A DNA stretch of 64,000 nucleotides, taken from positions 30,161 through 94,160 of the forward strand of contig NZ_BCXG01000019.1 in assembly GCF_001894985.1 (NCBI RefSeq), written 5' to 3'. The position numbers were made by a program, and so were the translations under genes. The notes beneath the pieces are model-generated. The model searched no databases. It saw only the letters and a list, made by a program, of their open reading frames with translations, and was not told the DNA's origin. This stretch comes from Rhodococcus tukisamuensis NBRC 100609 (lineage in GTDB: Bacteria; Actinomycetota; Actinomycetes; Mycobacteriales; Mycobacteriaceae). Positions 42,383 through 49,805 of this stretch are shown here, piece after piece (positions within the stretch are counted from its first letter, which is position 1; each line of letters starts with the position of its first letter).

Positions 42383-43198
42383 TTAGTCCAGTTCCACCAC
42401 GACCGGGGCGTGGTCGCTGGCGCCCTTGCCCTTGCGTTCCTCCCGGTCGATGGACGCGCCGGTGACCCGGGCCGCGAGTGCCGGGGAGGCCAGCGCGAAG
42501 TCGATCCGCATGCCCTGACGCTTGGGGAAGCGCAACTGCGTGTAGTCCCAGTAGGTGTAGACACCGGGGCCGGGCGTGTGCGGTCGGGTGACCTCGGCGA
42601 ACCCGATCTCGGTGAACGCGTCGAATGCATCCCGTTCGGGCTGCGAGGTGTGCGTCTTGCCCTCGAACAACGCCGGGTCCCACACGTCCTCGTCGGTCGG
42701 CGCGACATTCCAGTCGCCGACCAGTGCGACCTGTGCGTCGGGGTCCTCGGCCAGCCACTTCGCGGCGTCGTCCCGCAGGGTGGCCAGCCAGTCCAGCTTG
42801 TAGCGGTAGTGCGGGTCCGCCAGCTCACGGCCGTTCGGCACGTACAGGCTCCACACCCGGACGCCGCCGCAGGTGGCGCCGATCGCCCGCGCCTCCACCA
42901 CCGGGGTGGCGATCTCGAGGCTGTCGGGGACCTCCTTGGCGAAGCCGGGCTGGCCCTCGAAGCCGACCTGGACGTCCTCGAGGCCCACCCGGGAGATCAG
43001 CGCGACGCCGTTCCACTGGCTCAGGCCCACGTGCGCCACCTCGTAGCCGAGGTCGGTGAACCGTTCGGTGGGGAACTGGTCGTCCCGGCACTTGGTCTCC
43101 TGGATGGCGAGCACGTCCGTCTCGGTCCGCACCAGCCAGTCCACGATCCGGTCCGTGCGGGCCCGTACCGAGTTCACATTCCACGTCGCCAGTCGCAT
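42383..43198 (-). CDS. xthA: Exodeoxyribonuclease III (AP endonuclease)
   Basis: 271 aa of the exonuclease/endonuclease/phosphatase fold. It repairs abasic sites and removes 3' blocks in base excision repair. ATWNVNSVRAR, IQETKCRDDQFP with the metal-binding Glu, LVGDWNVAPTDEDVWDP, RIDFALAS and the terminal SDHAPVVVEL are all present. ATG start at 43198. Same position as Rv0427c. Confidence 0.95.
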   Translation of the reverse strand: MRLATWNVNSVRARTDRIVDWLVRTETDVLAIQETKCRDDQFPTERFTDLGYEVAHVGLSQWNGVALISRVGLEDVQVGFEGQPGFAKEVPDSLEIATPVVEARAIGATCGGVRVWSLYVPNGRELADPHYRYKLDWLATLRDDAAKWLAEDPDAQVALVGDWNVAPTDEDVWDPALFEGKTHTSQPERDAFDAFTEIGFAEVTRPHTPGPGVYTYWDYTQLRFPKRQGMRIDFALASPALAARVTGASIDREERKGKGASDHAPVVVELD

Positions 43199-43263
43199 GA
43201 GGTCAGCGTAGTGCGGGGCGCCGACATGCCGGGCGCCCGCCACCGCGTCACGCGGCGGGCGGG

Positions 43264-44214
43264 TCAGGCGGGCGCGGTGGCGTAGCGGTACCGGTGGTGC
43301 TCGACCATCCCCAGCGACTCGTACAGCGCGAGTGCCGGCGCGTTGTCGGCGACCACCTGCACGTAGGTGTGGGTGGCGCCGAGGTCGCGGCCCCAGCGGA
43401 TCATCTCGGCGCAGATCAGCATGCCGAGCCCGCGTCGACGGTGGTCGGCGGCGACCTCGACGGCGGACAGCCCCACCCAGTGACGGCCGTCGGGGGCCTC
43501 GGTGACCGCCGCGCGGGTGACGGCCAGCGCCTCCGCGGGGCCGCCGAGCGAGCCGAAGCCGACCCGGCCCTCGCGGACCGCGCCCAGCACCTCCGCGGCG
43601 GACGCGGGCAGCGCATCGCCGTGGTAGTGGTACAGCGAGAGCCACCGCTCGTCCGGGGCGTCGTCGACCCGGACCATGGACTCCCCGTCGGGCAGCGTGA
43701 GGTTCGCGATGTCCGCGGCCATCACCTGCACCTCGTCGGAGACCTCCCAGCCGGCGGGCGGGGTGGCGAGCCGGTCCGGTAGCAGCAGGGTCAGCGGCTG
43801 GCCGCGCTCGGCGTACCAGGCGCGCAGCCGGTCGAGGGTGTCGCCGCTGTGCAGGTCGCCGATCCGGTCGGCCGGGCCCAACGCAGTCGCGGCGTTGGCG
43901 CGGCGGGTGAAGCCGTCGCCGTACCGGGCCAGCCAGCCGTTGACCCAGGTCTGCTCGGTGCCGGGCCAGCCGTCGGCGGCCGCGAACTCGAGCGACCGGA
44001 TCTCCCGGGTGAGCACGGGGCGGGGGCCGACGGTCTTGAGCGCGACCACCTGGTCGGGCGCGACCTGCACCACCCGGCCGTCGGGCGATCGGACCACGAC
44101 GGCGGGGCTGAGCGAGACCAGCTCGCCGATCATGTCTGTCAGCGGTCGCGGGTAGCCGGGCGGCAGCTTGTAACGCAGCACCACCCGGCTGCCCAGGACG
44201 GCGTCAGCCTTCAT
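43264..44214 (-). CDS. GNAT N-acetyltransferase with N-terminal SH3-like domain (Rv0428c type)
   Basis: 316 aa. The N-terminal 65 residues (GSRVVLRYKLPPG, VVVRSPDGRVVQVAPDQVVALKTVG) resemble the small beta-barrel seen in Rv0428c-like proteins. The C-terminal GNAT domain has the acetyl-CoA loop VAADHRRRGLGMLI and the VQVVADNAPALALYESLGMVEHHRYRYA end. Substrate unknown. The start lies 28 bases after def's stop, so def and this gene are co-oriented and may be co-transcribed. Confidence 0.85.
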   Translation of the reverse strand: MKADAVLGSRVVLRYKLPPGYPRPLTDMIGELVSLSPAVVVRSPDGRVVQVAPDQVVALKTVGPRPVLTREIRSLEFAAADGWPGTEQTWVNGWLARYGDGFTRRANAATALGPADRIGDLHSGDTLDRLRAWYAERGQPLTLLLPDRLATPPAGWEVSDEVQVMAADIANLTLPDGESMVRVDDAPDERWLSLYHYHGDALPASAAEVLGAVREGRVGFGSLGGPAEALAVTRAAVTEAPDGRHWVGLSAVEVAADHRRRGLGMLICAEMIRWGRDLGATHTYVQVVADNAPALALYESLGMVEHHRYRYATAPA

Positions 44215-44222
44215 CGTGACCG

Positions 44223-44256
44223 TCAGTACTCATCGTCTTGGTTCAGTACTCGTCGT
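44223..44256 (-). repeat. Short direct repeat of the def 3' end
   Basis: TCAGTACTCGTCGT (44243-44256), complement of the last def codons and stop, recurs as TCAGTACTCATCGT at 44223-44236, one mismatch, with a 20-base period. It fills the space between def and the GNAT gene. Confidence 0.7.
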
Positions 44257-44836
44257 GACCGAACGGGTCTTCGACCGTGCCCGGTACCCAGCTCAGGCCC
44301 GGCTTGCCCCATCCGGAGCGCTTGATGATCTTCTTCGCGGCCCGGGCGTGCCGGCCGATCAGCATGTCCGTGTAGAGGAAACCGTCCAGGTGGCCCACCT
44401 CGTGCTGGAGCATCCGGGCGAAGAAGCCGGTGCCCTCGATGACCACGGGGGAGCCGTCGGCCTCGAGGCCGGTGACCCGCGCCCAGTCGGCGCGGCCGGT
44501 GGGGAACTGCTCGCCCGGCACGGACAGGCAGCCCTCGTCGTCGTCCTCGGGGTCCGGCATGGTCTCCGGGATCTCGGAGGTCTCGAGCACCGGGTTGATC
44601 ACGGCGCCGCGGCGCCGCTCGCCGTCGGGGCTGGCGTCGTAGTCCGGGCAGTCGTAGACGAACACGCGCAGTCCGACACCCACCTGGTTGGCGGCCAGGC
44701 CGACGCCGTTCGCGACGTCCATGGTGTCGTACATGTCGGAGATGAGTTCGGCGACCTCGGACACGGGCTGGGTCACGGGCTTGGTCGGCTCGTGCAGCAC
44801 CGGGTCACCGACGATCACGATGGGAAGGATTGCCAT
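44243..44836 (-). CDS. def: Peptide deformylase
   Basis: 197 aa metalloenzyme removing the formyl group from new proteins. The three motifs are present: [10 protein letters not shown] (44-53), EGCLSVPG with the metal Cys103, and QHEVGHLDG with His145, Glu146 and His149. The acidic insert PEDDDEG before motif 2 is usual in mycobacterial enzymes. Same position as Rv0429c. Confidence 0.96.
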   Translation of the reverse strand: MAILPIVIVGDPVLHEPTKPVTQPVSEVAELISDMYDTMDVANGVGLAANQVGVGLRVFVYDCPDYDASPDGERRRGAVINPVLETSEIPETMPDPEDDDEGCLSVPGEQFPTGRADWARVTGLEADGSPVVIEGTGFFARMLQHEVGHLDGFLYTDMLIGRHARAAKKIIKRSGWGKPGLSWVPGTVEDPFGHDEY

Positions 44837-45042
44837 GCTGACCAGGATAGTGGGACGGTCTGCGGCGACGCGCCCGCACCGGATGCGAGTCCCCGGTCGG
44901 GTCTACCGTGGTTCAATATTCTGCGAAAGCACAGCGGTGTAGTTCGTGTGTGATTCGTTGCCCGGTCAGCTGAGGCTGTCGGGCAGCCGGGGTAGTTTGT
45001 GGGATCGCTGAGTTTGGGCGAGAGCTCGAAGTGGGGAGTGAG

Positions 45043-45369
45043 ATGGACGGCGCAGTCGCGCGTAGCCGGAATTCCGAGGCCACCGAGCCGCAGGGTGCGA
45101 ACGACGTCGGCACCGACGGACTCACCCGACGCGATCACGACATTCTGTCCTTCGAACGCCAGTGGTGGAAGTACGCCGGCGCCAAGGAAGAGGCCATCAA
45201 GGAACTCTTCGACATGTCGGCGACCCGCTACTACCAGGTGCTCAATGCCCTGGTCGACCGCCCGGAGGCGCTCGCCGCGGACCCCATGTTGGTCAAGCGG
45301 CTGCGCCGGCTGAGGGCCAGCCGGCAGAAGGCCCGGGCCGCCCGCCGCCTCGGATTCGACATCACCTAG
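45043..45369 (+). CDS. DUF3263 protein (Rv0430 type)
   Basis: 108 aa. The C-terminal 80 residues read LSFERQWWKYAGAKEEAIKELFDMSATRYYQVLNALVDRPEAL (in part), the DUF3263 signature. It looks like a helix-turn-helix-type fold (IKELFDMSATRYYQVLN) and may bind DNA. ATG 45043 has GGGGAG shortly before it; a GTG at 45031 is the alternative. Adjacent to the LytR_C gene as in M. tuberculosis. Confidence 0.82.
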   Translation: MDGAVARSRNSEATEPQGANDVGTDGLTRRDHDILSFERQWWKYAGAKEEAIKELFDMSATRYYQVLNALVDRPEALAADPMLVKRLRRLRASRQKARAARRLGFDIT

Positions 45370-45407
45370 ATGCCGGCGATCGCGCGATGGCAACTAAGGT
45401 CGGTGAC

Positions 45408-45965
45408 GTGAGCACCCCGAATCCCGAGCCGTCGGGCCCGCCGCTTCGCGCCCTCGCGATGGTGCTGATCGCCCTCGCGATCGCCTTCGCGGGCATCGGC
45501 GCAATGGCCCTGTCCGGGTCCGACTCGGATTCGCCGGCCCCCACCATCGTGCCGAGCGTGGCCCCGGTCAAGGGCTCGGCGAACAGCCCCGCCGCGTCCG
45601 CGCGTCCCACCACGCCGCCGCCGGCCACCACCTCGGCGGCCGTCACCACGACCAGCCTCCCGACCTCCGCCGCGACGCTCGACCGGTCCGCGGTCCCCGT
45701 GCGGGTGTTCAACAACAGCATCGTCAGCGGGCTGGCGGCGGAGACCGCGAGCACGCTCGAGGCCGAGGGCTGGACGGTGTCCGAGACCGGCAACTACGCC
45801 GACGGCACGATCGCCAAGACCACCGTCTACTACCGCCCCGGTTCGGCCAGCGAGAAGCAGGCCGCGACGGAGATCGCGGCGGAGATCGGCGCCACCGCCG
45901 AGCCGCGCTTCGCGGGCATCGAGTCGTCCTCACCCGGCGTCATCGTGATCGTCACCTCCAAGTAG
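45408..45965 (+). CDS. Membrane-anchored LytR C-terminal domain protein (Rv0431 type)
   Basis: 185 aa. A membrane anchor at about 14-36 is followed by a Pro/Thr/Ser-rich linker to about 95 and then the LytR_C domain (VPVRVFNNSIVSGLAAETASTLEAEGWTV, in part; VYYRPGSASEKQAATEIA). Rv0431 in M. tuberculosis (VirR) affects vesicle release and the cell envelope. GTG 45408 is preferred because TAAGGT ends seven bases before it, consistent with a leaderless transcript; ATG 45387 is in frame. Confidence 0.82.
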   Translation: MSTPNPEPSGPPLRALAMVLIALAIAFAGIGAMALSGSDSDSPAPTIVPSVAPVKGSANSPAASARPTTPPPATTSAAVTTTSLPTSAATLDRSAVPVRVFNNSIVSGLAAETASTLEAEGWTVSETGNYADGTIAKTTVYYRPGSASEKQAATEIAAEIGATAEPRFAGIESSSPGVIVIVTSK

Positions 45966-46060
45966 CGGTCAACCGCGTCGTACGTCGTACACCTGGTCGG
46001 CCGGTCCATCCCGGCTGGCTATGATCAATTCACTTCCAGCCCACCTGAAGGAGCGGTTTG

Positions 46061-46783
46061 ATGGCCATGCTTACCCGACGCGACACGCAGACTCGCGGCC
46101 GCAAGTCCTGGCGCGTCGTTGCCCCGATGGTCGCGTTGGCGGCCGTTGGCCTCACCGCGTGCAGCAACGGCGAGTTCCCCAGCGACGTTCCCGGCACCAC
46201 GCCGCCGGTGTGGACCGGCATGCCGGCCCCCGCGGGCGCCCCCGGTTCGGGCGGCCACGCGGGTGAGGGCGCCGAGCCCGCCGACCAGGTCCGCACCAGC
46301 CTGCGCAACGCCGACGGCACCAACGTCGGTTCCGTCGTGTTCGCGTCGGCCGACGACCACGTCACGGTCACCGTTCTCGGGTCCGGACTGACCCCCGGCT
46401 TCCACGGCCTGCACGTCCACTCGGTGGGCAAGTGCGAGACCAACTCGGTGGCGCCGACCGGCGGCGAACCGGGCAACTTCCTGTCCGCCGGCGGCCACTT
46501 CCAGGCGGCGGGGCACACCGGTCACCCGCAGAGCGGCGACCTCACGTCCCTGTACGTGCGCGAGGACGGCACCGCCGAGCTGGTCACCTCCACCGACGCC
46601 TTCACCATCGAGGACCTGCGCAACAACGGCGCCGGCACCGCGATCGTCGTGCACGCGGGTGCGGACAACTTCGGCAACGTGCCGACCCGGTACGGCCTGC
46701 CCGAGGGTGCGAAGGTGCCGGACCAGGCGACGCTGGACACCGGCGACGCGGGCGCCCGCGAGGCCTGCGGCGTCATCAAGTAG
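46061..46783 (+). CDS. sodC: Cu/Zn superoxide dismutase lipoprotein
   Basis: 240 aa. Lipobox LTAC gives Cys34. The SOD domain includes copper ligands in FHGLHVHSVGKC, then GGHFQAAGHTGHPQSGD and VVHAGADNFGN. The disulfide cysteines are in VGKC and ACGVIK. It destroys superoxide outside the membrane. GAAGGAG is seven bases before the ATG. Order and type match Rv0432 of M. tuberculosis. The zinc-site region is shorter than in Gram-negative SodC. Confidence 0.93.
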   Translation: MAMLTRRDTQTRGRKSWRVVAPMVALAAVGLTACSNGEFPSDVPGTTPPVWTGMPAPAGAPGSGGHAGEGAEPADQVRTSLRNADGTNVGSVVFASADDHVTVTVLGSGLTPGFHGLHVHSVGKCETNSVAPTGGEPGNFLSAGGHFQAAGHTGHPQSGDLTSLYVREDGTAELVTSTDAFTIEDLRNNGAGTAIVVHAGADNFGNVPTRYGLPEGAKVPDQATLDTGDAGAREACGVIK

Positions 46784-46919
46784 CCACCCGAGCGCAAGTC
46801 CCTCCGACGACGGCCGTCCGCCTTCGTCGACAACACCCGACGCCGCACCGGAATGACGCTGGCCACATGCCAGTTCCCGGTCGCGGCGTCGGTGTGTTTG
46901 CTGTGATTGGATCAACACC

Positions 46920-48044
46920 GTGGCAGTCCACTTCGCCGGTTCCGCCCGGCCGACACTCGGTGTCGAATGGGAGATCGCGCTGGTCGACCGGGCCACGCGC
47001 GATCTGTCGAACACCGCGCCGCAGGTCTTCGAGGCGATGCAGTCGATCGACGGCTTCGACCCGGCTCGACTGCACAAGGAATTCCTCCGCAACACCGTCG
47101 AGCTGGTTACCGGGGTGTGCGACACCGTCGGGGAGGCGATCGCGGACCTCGACGAGACCATGGTCCTGCTGCGCCGGGCGTCCGCGCCGTTGGGCGTCGA
47201 GCTGCTCTGCGCCGGCACCCACCCGTTCGCGCAGTGGAGCTCCCAACAGGTGACCCGCGCCCCGCACTACGACGAGATGATCGAACGCACCCAGTGGTGG
47301 GGTCGGCAGATGCTGATCTGGGGTGTCCACGTGCACGTCGGGGTGTCCTCGGCGGAGCGGGTGTTCCCGATCATCAACGCGCTGCTGGTGAAGTACCCGC
47401 ACCTGCTGGCGTTGTCGGCGTCGTCGCCGATGTGGGCGGGGGTGGACACCGGATACGCCAGCAACCGGGCACTGATGTTCCAGCAGCTGCCCACCGCCGG
47501 GCTGCCGTTCCAGTTCGAGAACTGGTCGCAGTTCGAGGGATTCGTGCACGACCAGCTCAAGACCGGTGTCATCGAGCGGCTCGGGGGACTGCACTGGGAC
47601 ATCCGGCCCGCGCCGCAGTGGGGCACCATCGAGGTGCGGGTGTGCGACGGCGTCTCCACCCGCACCGAGCTCAGCGCGATCGTGGCGCTGATCCACTGCC
47701 TGGTGGTGTACTTCGACCGCTGTCTCGACGACGGCGTGGAGTTGCCCGGGATGCCGCCGTGGCACGTGCAGGAGAACAAGTGGCGCGCCGCCCGTTACGG
47801 GCTCGACGCGGAGATCATCCTCGACGCGGACAGCAACGAGCGGCTCGTCACCGACGACCTGGACGACCTGCTCGAGCAGCTGGCCCCAGTCGCCCGTGAC
47901 CTCGGCTGCGCCGACGAGCTGGCCCGGGTCGCGGACATCCCGCGGCGCGGCGCCTCGTACCAGCGGCAGCGTGCGGTGGCCGCCGGGGCGGGCGGCGACC
48001 TGACCGCGGTGGTGGACTCCCTGGTGGCCGAACTAGGTCGTTAA
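46920..48044 (+). CDS. Glutamate-cysteine ligase family 2 protein (YbdK type)
   Basis: 374 aa, GCS2 family. TLGVEWEIALVD with the metal-binding glutamates, GTHPFAQW, GVHVHVGV, SSPMWAGVDTGYASNR and IEVRVCDG are characteristic. The family joins glutamate to an amine (gamma-glutamyl bond). In actinobacteria members may act in mycothiol-independent thiol or ergothioneine-like pathways, but the amine acceptor is unknown here. GTG start. Same place as Rv0433. Confidence 0.88.
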   Translation: MAVHFAGSARPTLGVEWEIALVDRATRDLSNTAPQVFEAMQSIDGFDPARLHKEFLRNTVELVTGVCDTVGEAIADLDETMVLLRRASAPLGVELLCAGTHPFAQWSSQQVTRAPHYDEMIERTQWWGRQMLIWGVHVHVGVSSAERVFPIINALLVKYPHLLALSASSPMWAGVDTGYASNRALMFQQLPTAGLPFQFENWSQFEGFVHDQLKTGVIERLGGLHWDIRPAPQWGTIEVRVCDGVSTRTELSAIVALIHCLVVYFDRCLDDGVELPGMPPWHVQENKWRAARYGLDAEIILDADSNERLVTDDLDDLLEQLAPVARDLGCADELARVADIPRRGASYQRQRAVAAGAGGDLTAVVDSLVAELGR

Positions 48045-48076
48045 GTCGCTGTTCATGCACCGTTTACTATGTACGA

Positions 48077-49450
48077 GTGCTGAGCAGTCCCACGCCCGTG
48101 TCGATCCCCGGGCGAAGCTGGACGCGGGCGCGTCTACTGGTCACGATCGGCGCGGCGGCGCTCGCCCTGGTGCTGGTGGCGCTGCAGGTGCTGGCCGCGC
48201 GGCACGGGTTCGAGGGGCCGCTCGCGAGCCTGGCCCGGGACTTCGTCGGGACGCCCAAGTCGATGTCGGTGCCGTGGGCCGGGTTCGCGCTCGCGCTGGT
48301 CGGCCTGACGGGACGGCAGCGACTGCTCGCGGTGGGCGCGGCGGCGGGACTGGACGCGGTCTTCGCGGCCGGTCGGCTGCTCACCGGCGGCCCCGCGGCC
48401 GTCGGCAACGGCCCGACCTGGGTGCTCGTCGGGATCGCGGTGGTCGCCGCCGTCCGCTGGACCGGTTCGCAGCGCGCCGACGCGCTGCGCGGCGCGGCGC
48501 TGGGTGCGCTGCTGATCCTCGCCACCAAGTTCGGCGACGTGTGGCTCGAGATCACCGTGCTGACCCGGCCGCGGGTCCTCGACCAGTACCTGGAGCTGGC
48601 CGACCGCGCGTTCGGCAGCCCGTCCTGGGTGATGGGCCGGGTGGTCGAGGCGTCGGGTGACCTCGGCTACGGGGTGTTGCACTGGGTGTACATCGAACTG
48701 CCGGTCGCGGCGATCGTCGTCGCGCTGTACCAGCTCCGAAACGGCTGGCCCGCCCACTACCTGGTGCGGACGTTCCTGGTAATCGGGCTGATCGGGCCCC
48801 TGTTCTACCTGGTCTTCCCGGTGGTCGGGCCGGACTTCGCCTTCGGCACCGCGGGCGCGGGCGCCCAGCTCGGCGACTACTGGCCGCACACGCTGCCCAC
48901 CTTCACCGACCCGGCGACGTTCGAGTTCGACGCCCCGGCGCCGCGCAACTGCATGCCCAGCCTGCACACCGCCTGGGCGCTGGCGATCTTCGTGCACTCG
49001 CGGGGTGGCCCGCGTTGGCTGCGCTGGGGCGGCACGTTCTGGCTGGTGTGCACGCTCGCCGCGACCCTCGGCTTCGGCTACCACTACGCGGTGGACCTGC
49101 TGGCCGGCGTGGTGCTGTGCCTGACCATCGAGGCGGCGCTGCGCGATCCCGAACGGGGCTGGGGCCGATTCCGGGTCCGTCTGGTGGTCGGCGGCGCGGC
49201 GGTGTTCGTGGCGCTGCTGGCGTCATACCGCTACCTGGCGGTCCCGATCGCGCAGTTCCCGGAGCTCTCCGTGCCGCTGTTGCTGGGCGCGACGGGTGCG
49301 GTGGTGCTGGCCTTCTATGCGACCTTCTTCGCGGCATCGGGGACGGCGCTCGCGCGGTGGGGCGGACGCGTCGACGCCGCCCGTGTGGCCGGGGGACACG
49401 AGAGCCTCACGCCGGAACCCGACCCCGAGACCGTCGGCGTTCGGCAGTGA
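48077..49450 (+). CDS. PAP2-superfamily membrane phosphatase / inositolphosphotransferase-like
   Basis: 457 aa with about ten membrane helices. The PAP2 core has NCMPSLHTAWALAI (motif 2, His) and LGFGYHYAVDLLAGVV (motif 3, His and Asp), as in AUR1/inositol-phosphoryl transferases. Motif 1 (KxxxxxxRP) is not obvious. The enzyme probably hydrolyses or transfers lipid phosphates at the outer membrane face. It starts 32 bases after the glutamate-cysteine ligase gene, so the two may be co-transcribed. Confidence 0.8.
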   Translation: MLSSPTPVSIPGRSWTRARLLVTIGAAALALVLVALQVLAARHGFEGPLASLARDFVGTPKSMSVPWAGFALALVGLTGRQRLLAVGAAAGLDAVFAAGRLLTGGPAAVGNGPTWVLVGIAVVAAVRWTGSQRADALRGAALGALLILATKFGDVWLEITVLTRPRVLDQYLELADRAFGSPSWVMGRVVEASGDLGYGVLHWVYIELPVAAIVVALYQLRNGWPAHYLVRTFLVIGLIGPLFYLVFPVVGPDFAFGTAGAGAQLGDYWPHTLPTFTDPATFEFDAPAPRNCMPSLHTAWALAIFVHSRGGPRWLRWGGTFWLVCTLAATLGFGYHYAVDLLAGVVLCLTIEAALRDPERGWGRFRVRLVVGGAAVFVALLASYRYLAVPIAQFPELSVPLLLGATGAVVLAFYATFFAASGTALARWGGRVDAARVAGGHESLTPEPDPETVGVRQ

Positions 49451-49805
49451 CCGGCACCCGGTAGCGCGCGTCCGCGGTCACCTCGCGAAGGCGAGCACGA
49501 TCGCGGCCGGCAGGAACGTGGAGCGATCGAGGCCGATCCACCGGAACCCAGCGGTCGTCCGGTTCGTAGTGCCGGGTCGGATCCGCCCGTTCGTGAAGGC
49601 CGGTGGTGGGCATTCGGTGCTCTTGCCCTAATTCTCGGACTCGATCAAAAGCATTGGAGTGCAACGAGTTCCGTGAGCATTGTCGAGACAGTGCAACGTG
49701 CGGAACCTGAACTCGGGGCGGTCGGTATTTTATGCAAAGCAGTCAAACCGGGCGCTCCGCAATCTCGCTGGACTGCCCGGCCTGGGCTGCTCGGGGTTGG
49801 AGTGC
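49451..49805. other. Convergent intergenic region PAP2 / LuxR regulator
   Basis: 355 bases. Open frames here are short and look like background. The right half (49620-49745) is lower in GC than the rest of the window and holds a direct repeat AGTGCAACG (49658-49666, 49690-49698). No strong terminator hairpin was identified, and nothing else is recognised. Confidence 0.4.

Noticed and set aside
49407..49664. Minus-strand 85-residue open frame between PAP2 and LuxR genes
   Set aside because: Arg-rich, no domain or ribosome binding site, overlaps the PAP2 gene.
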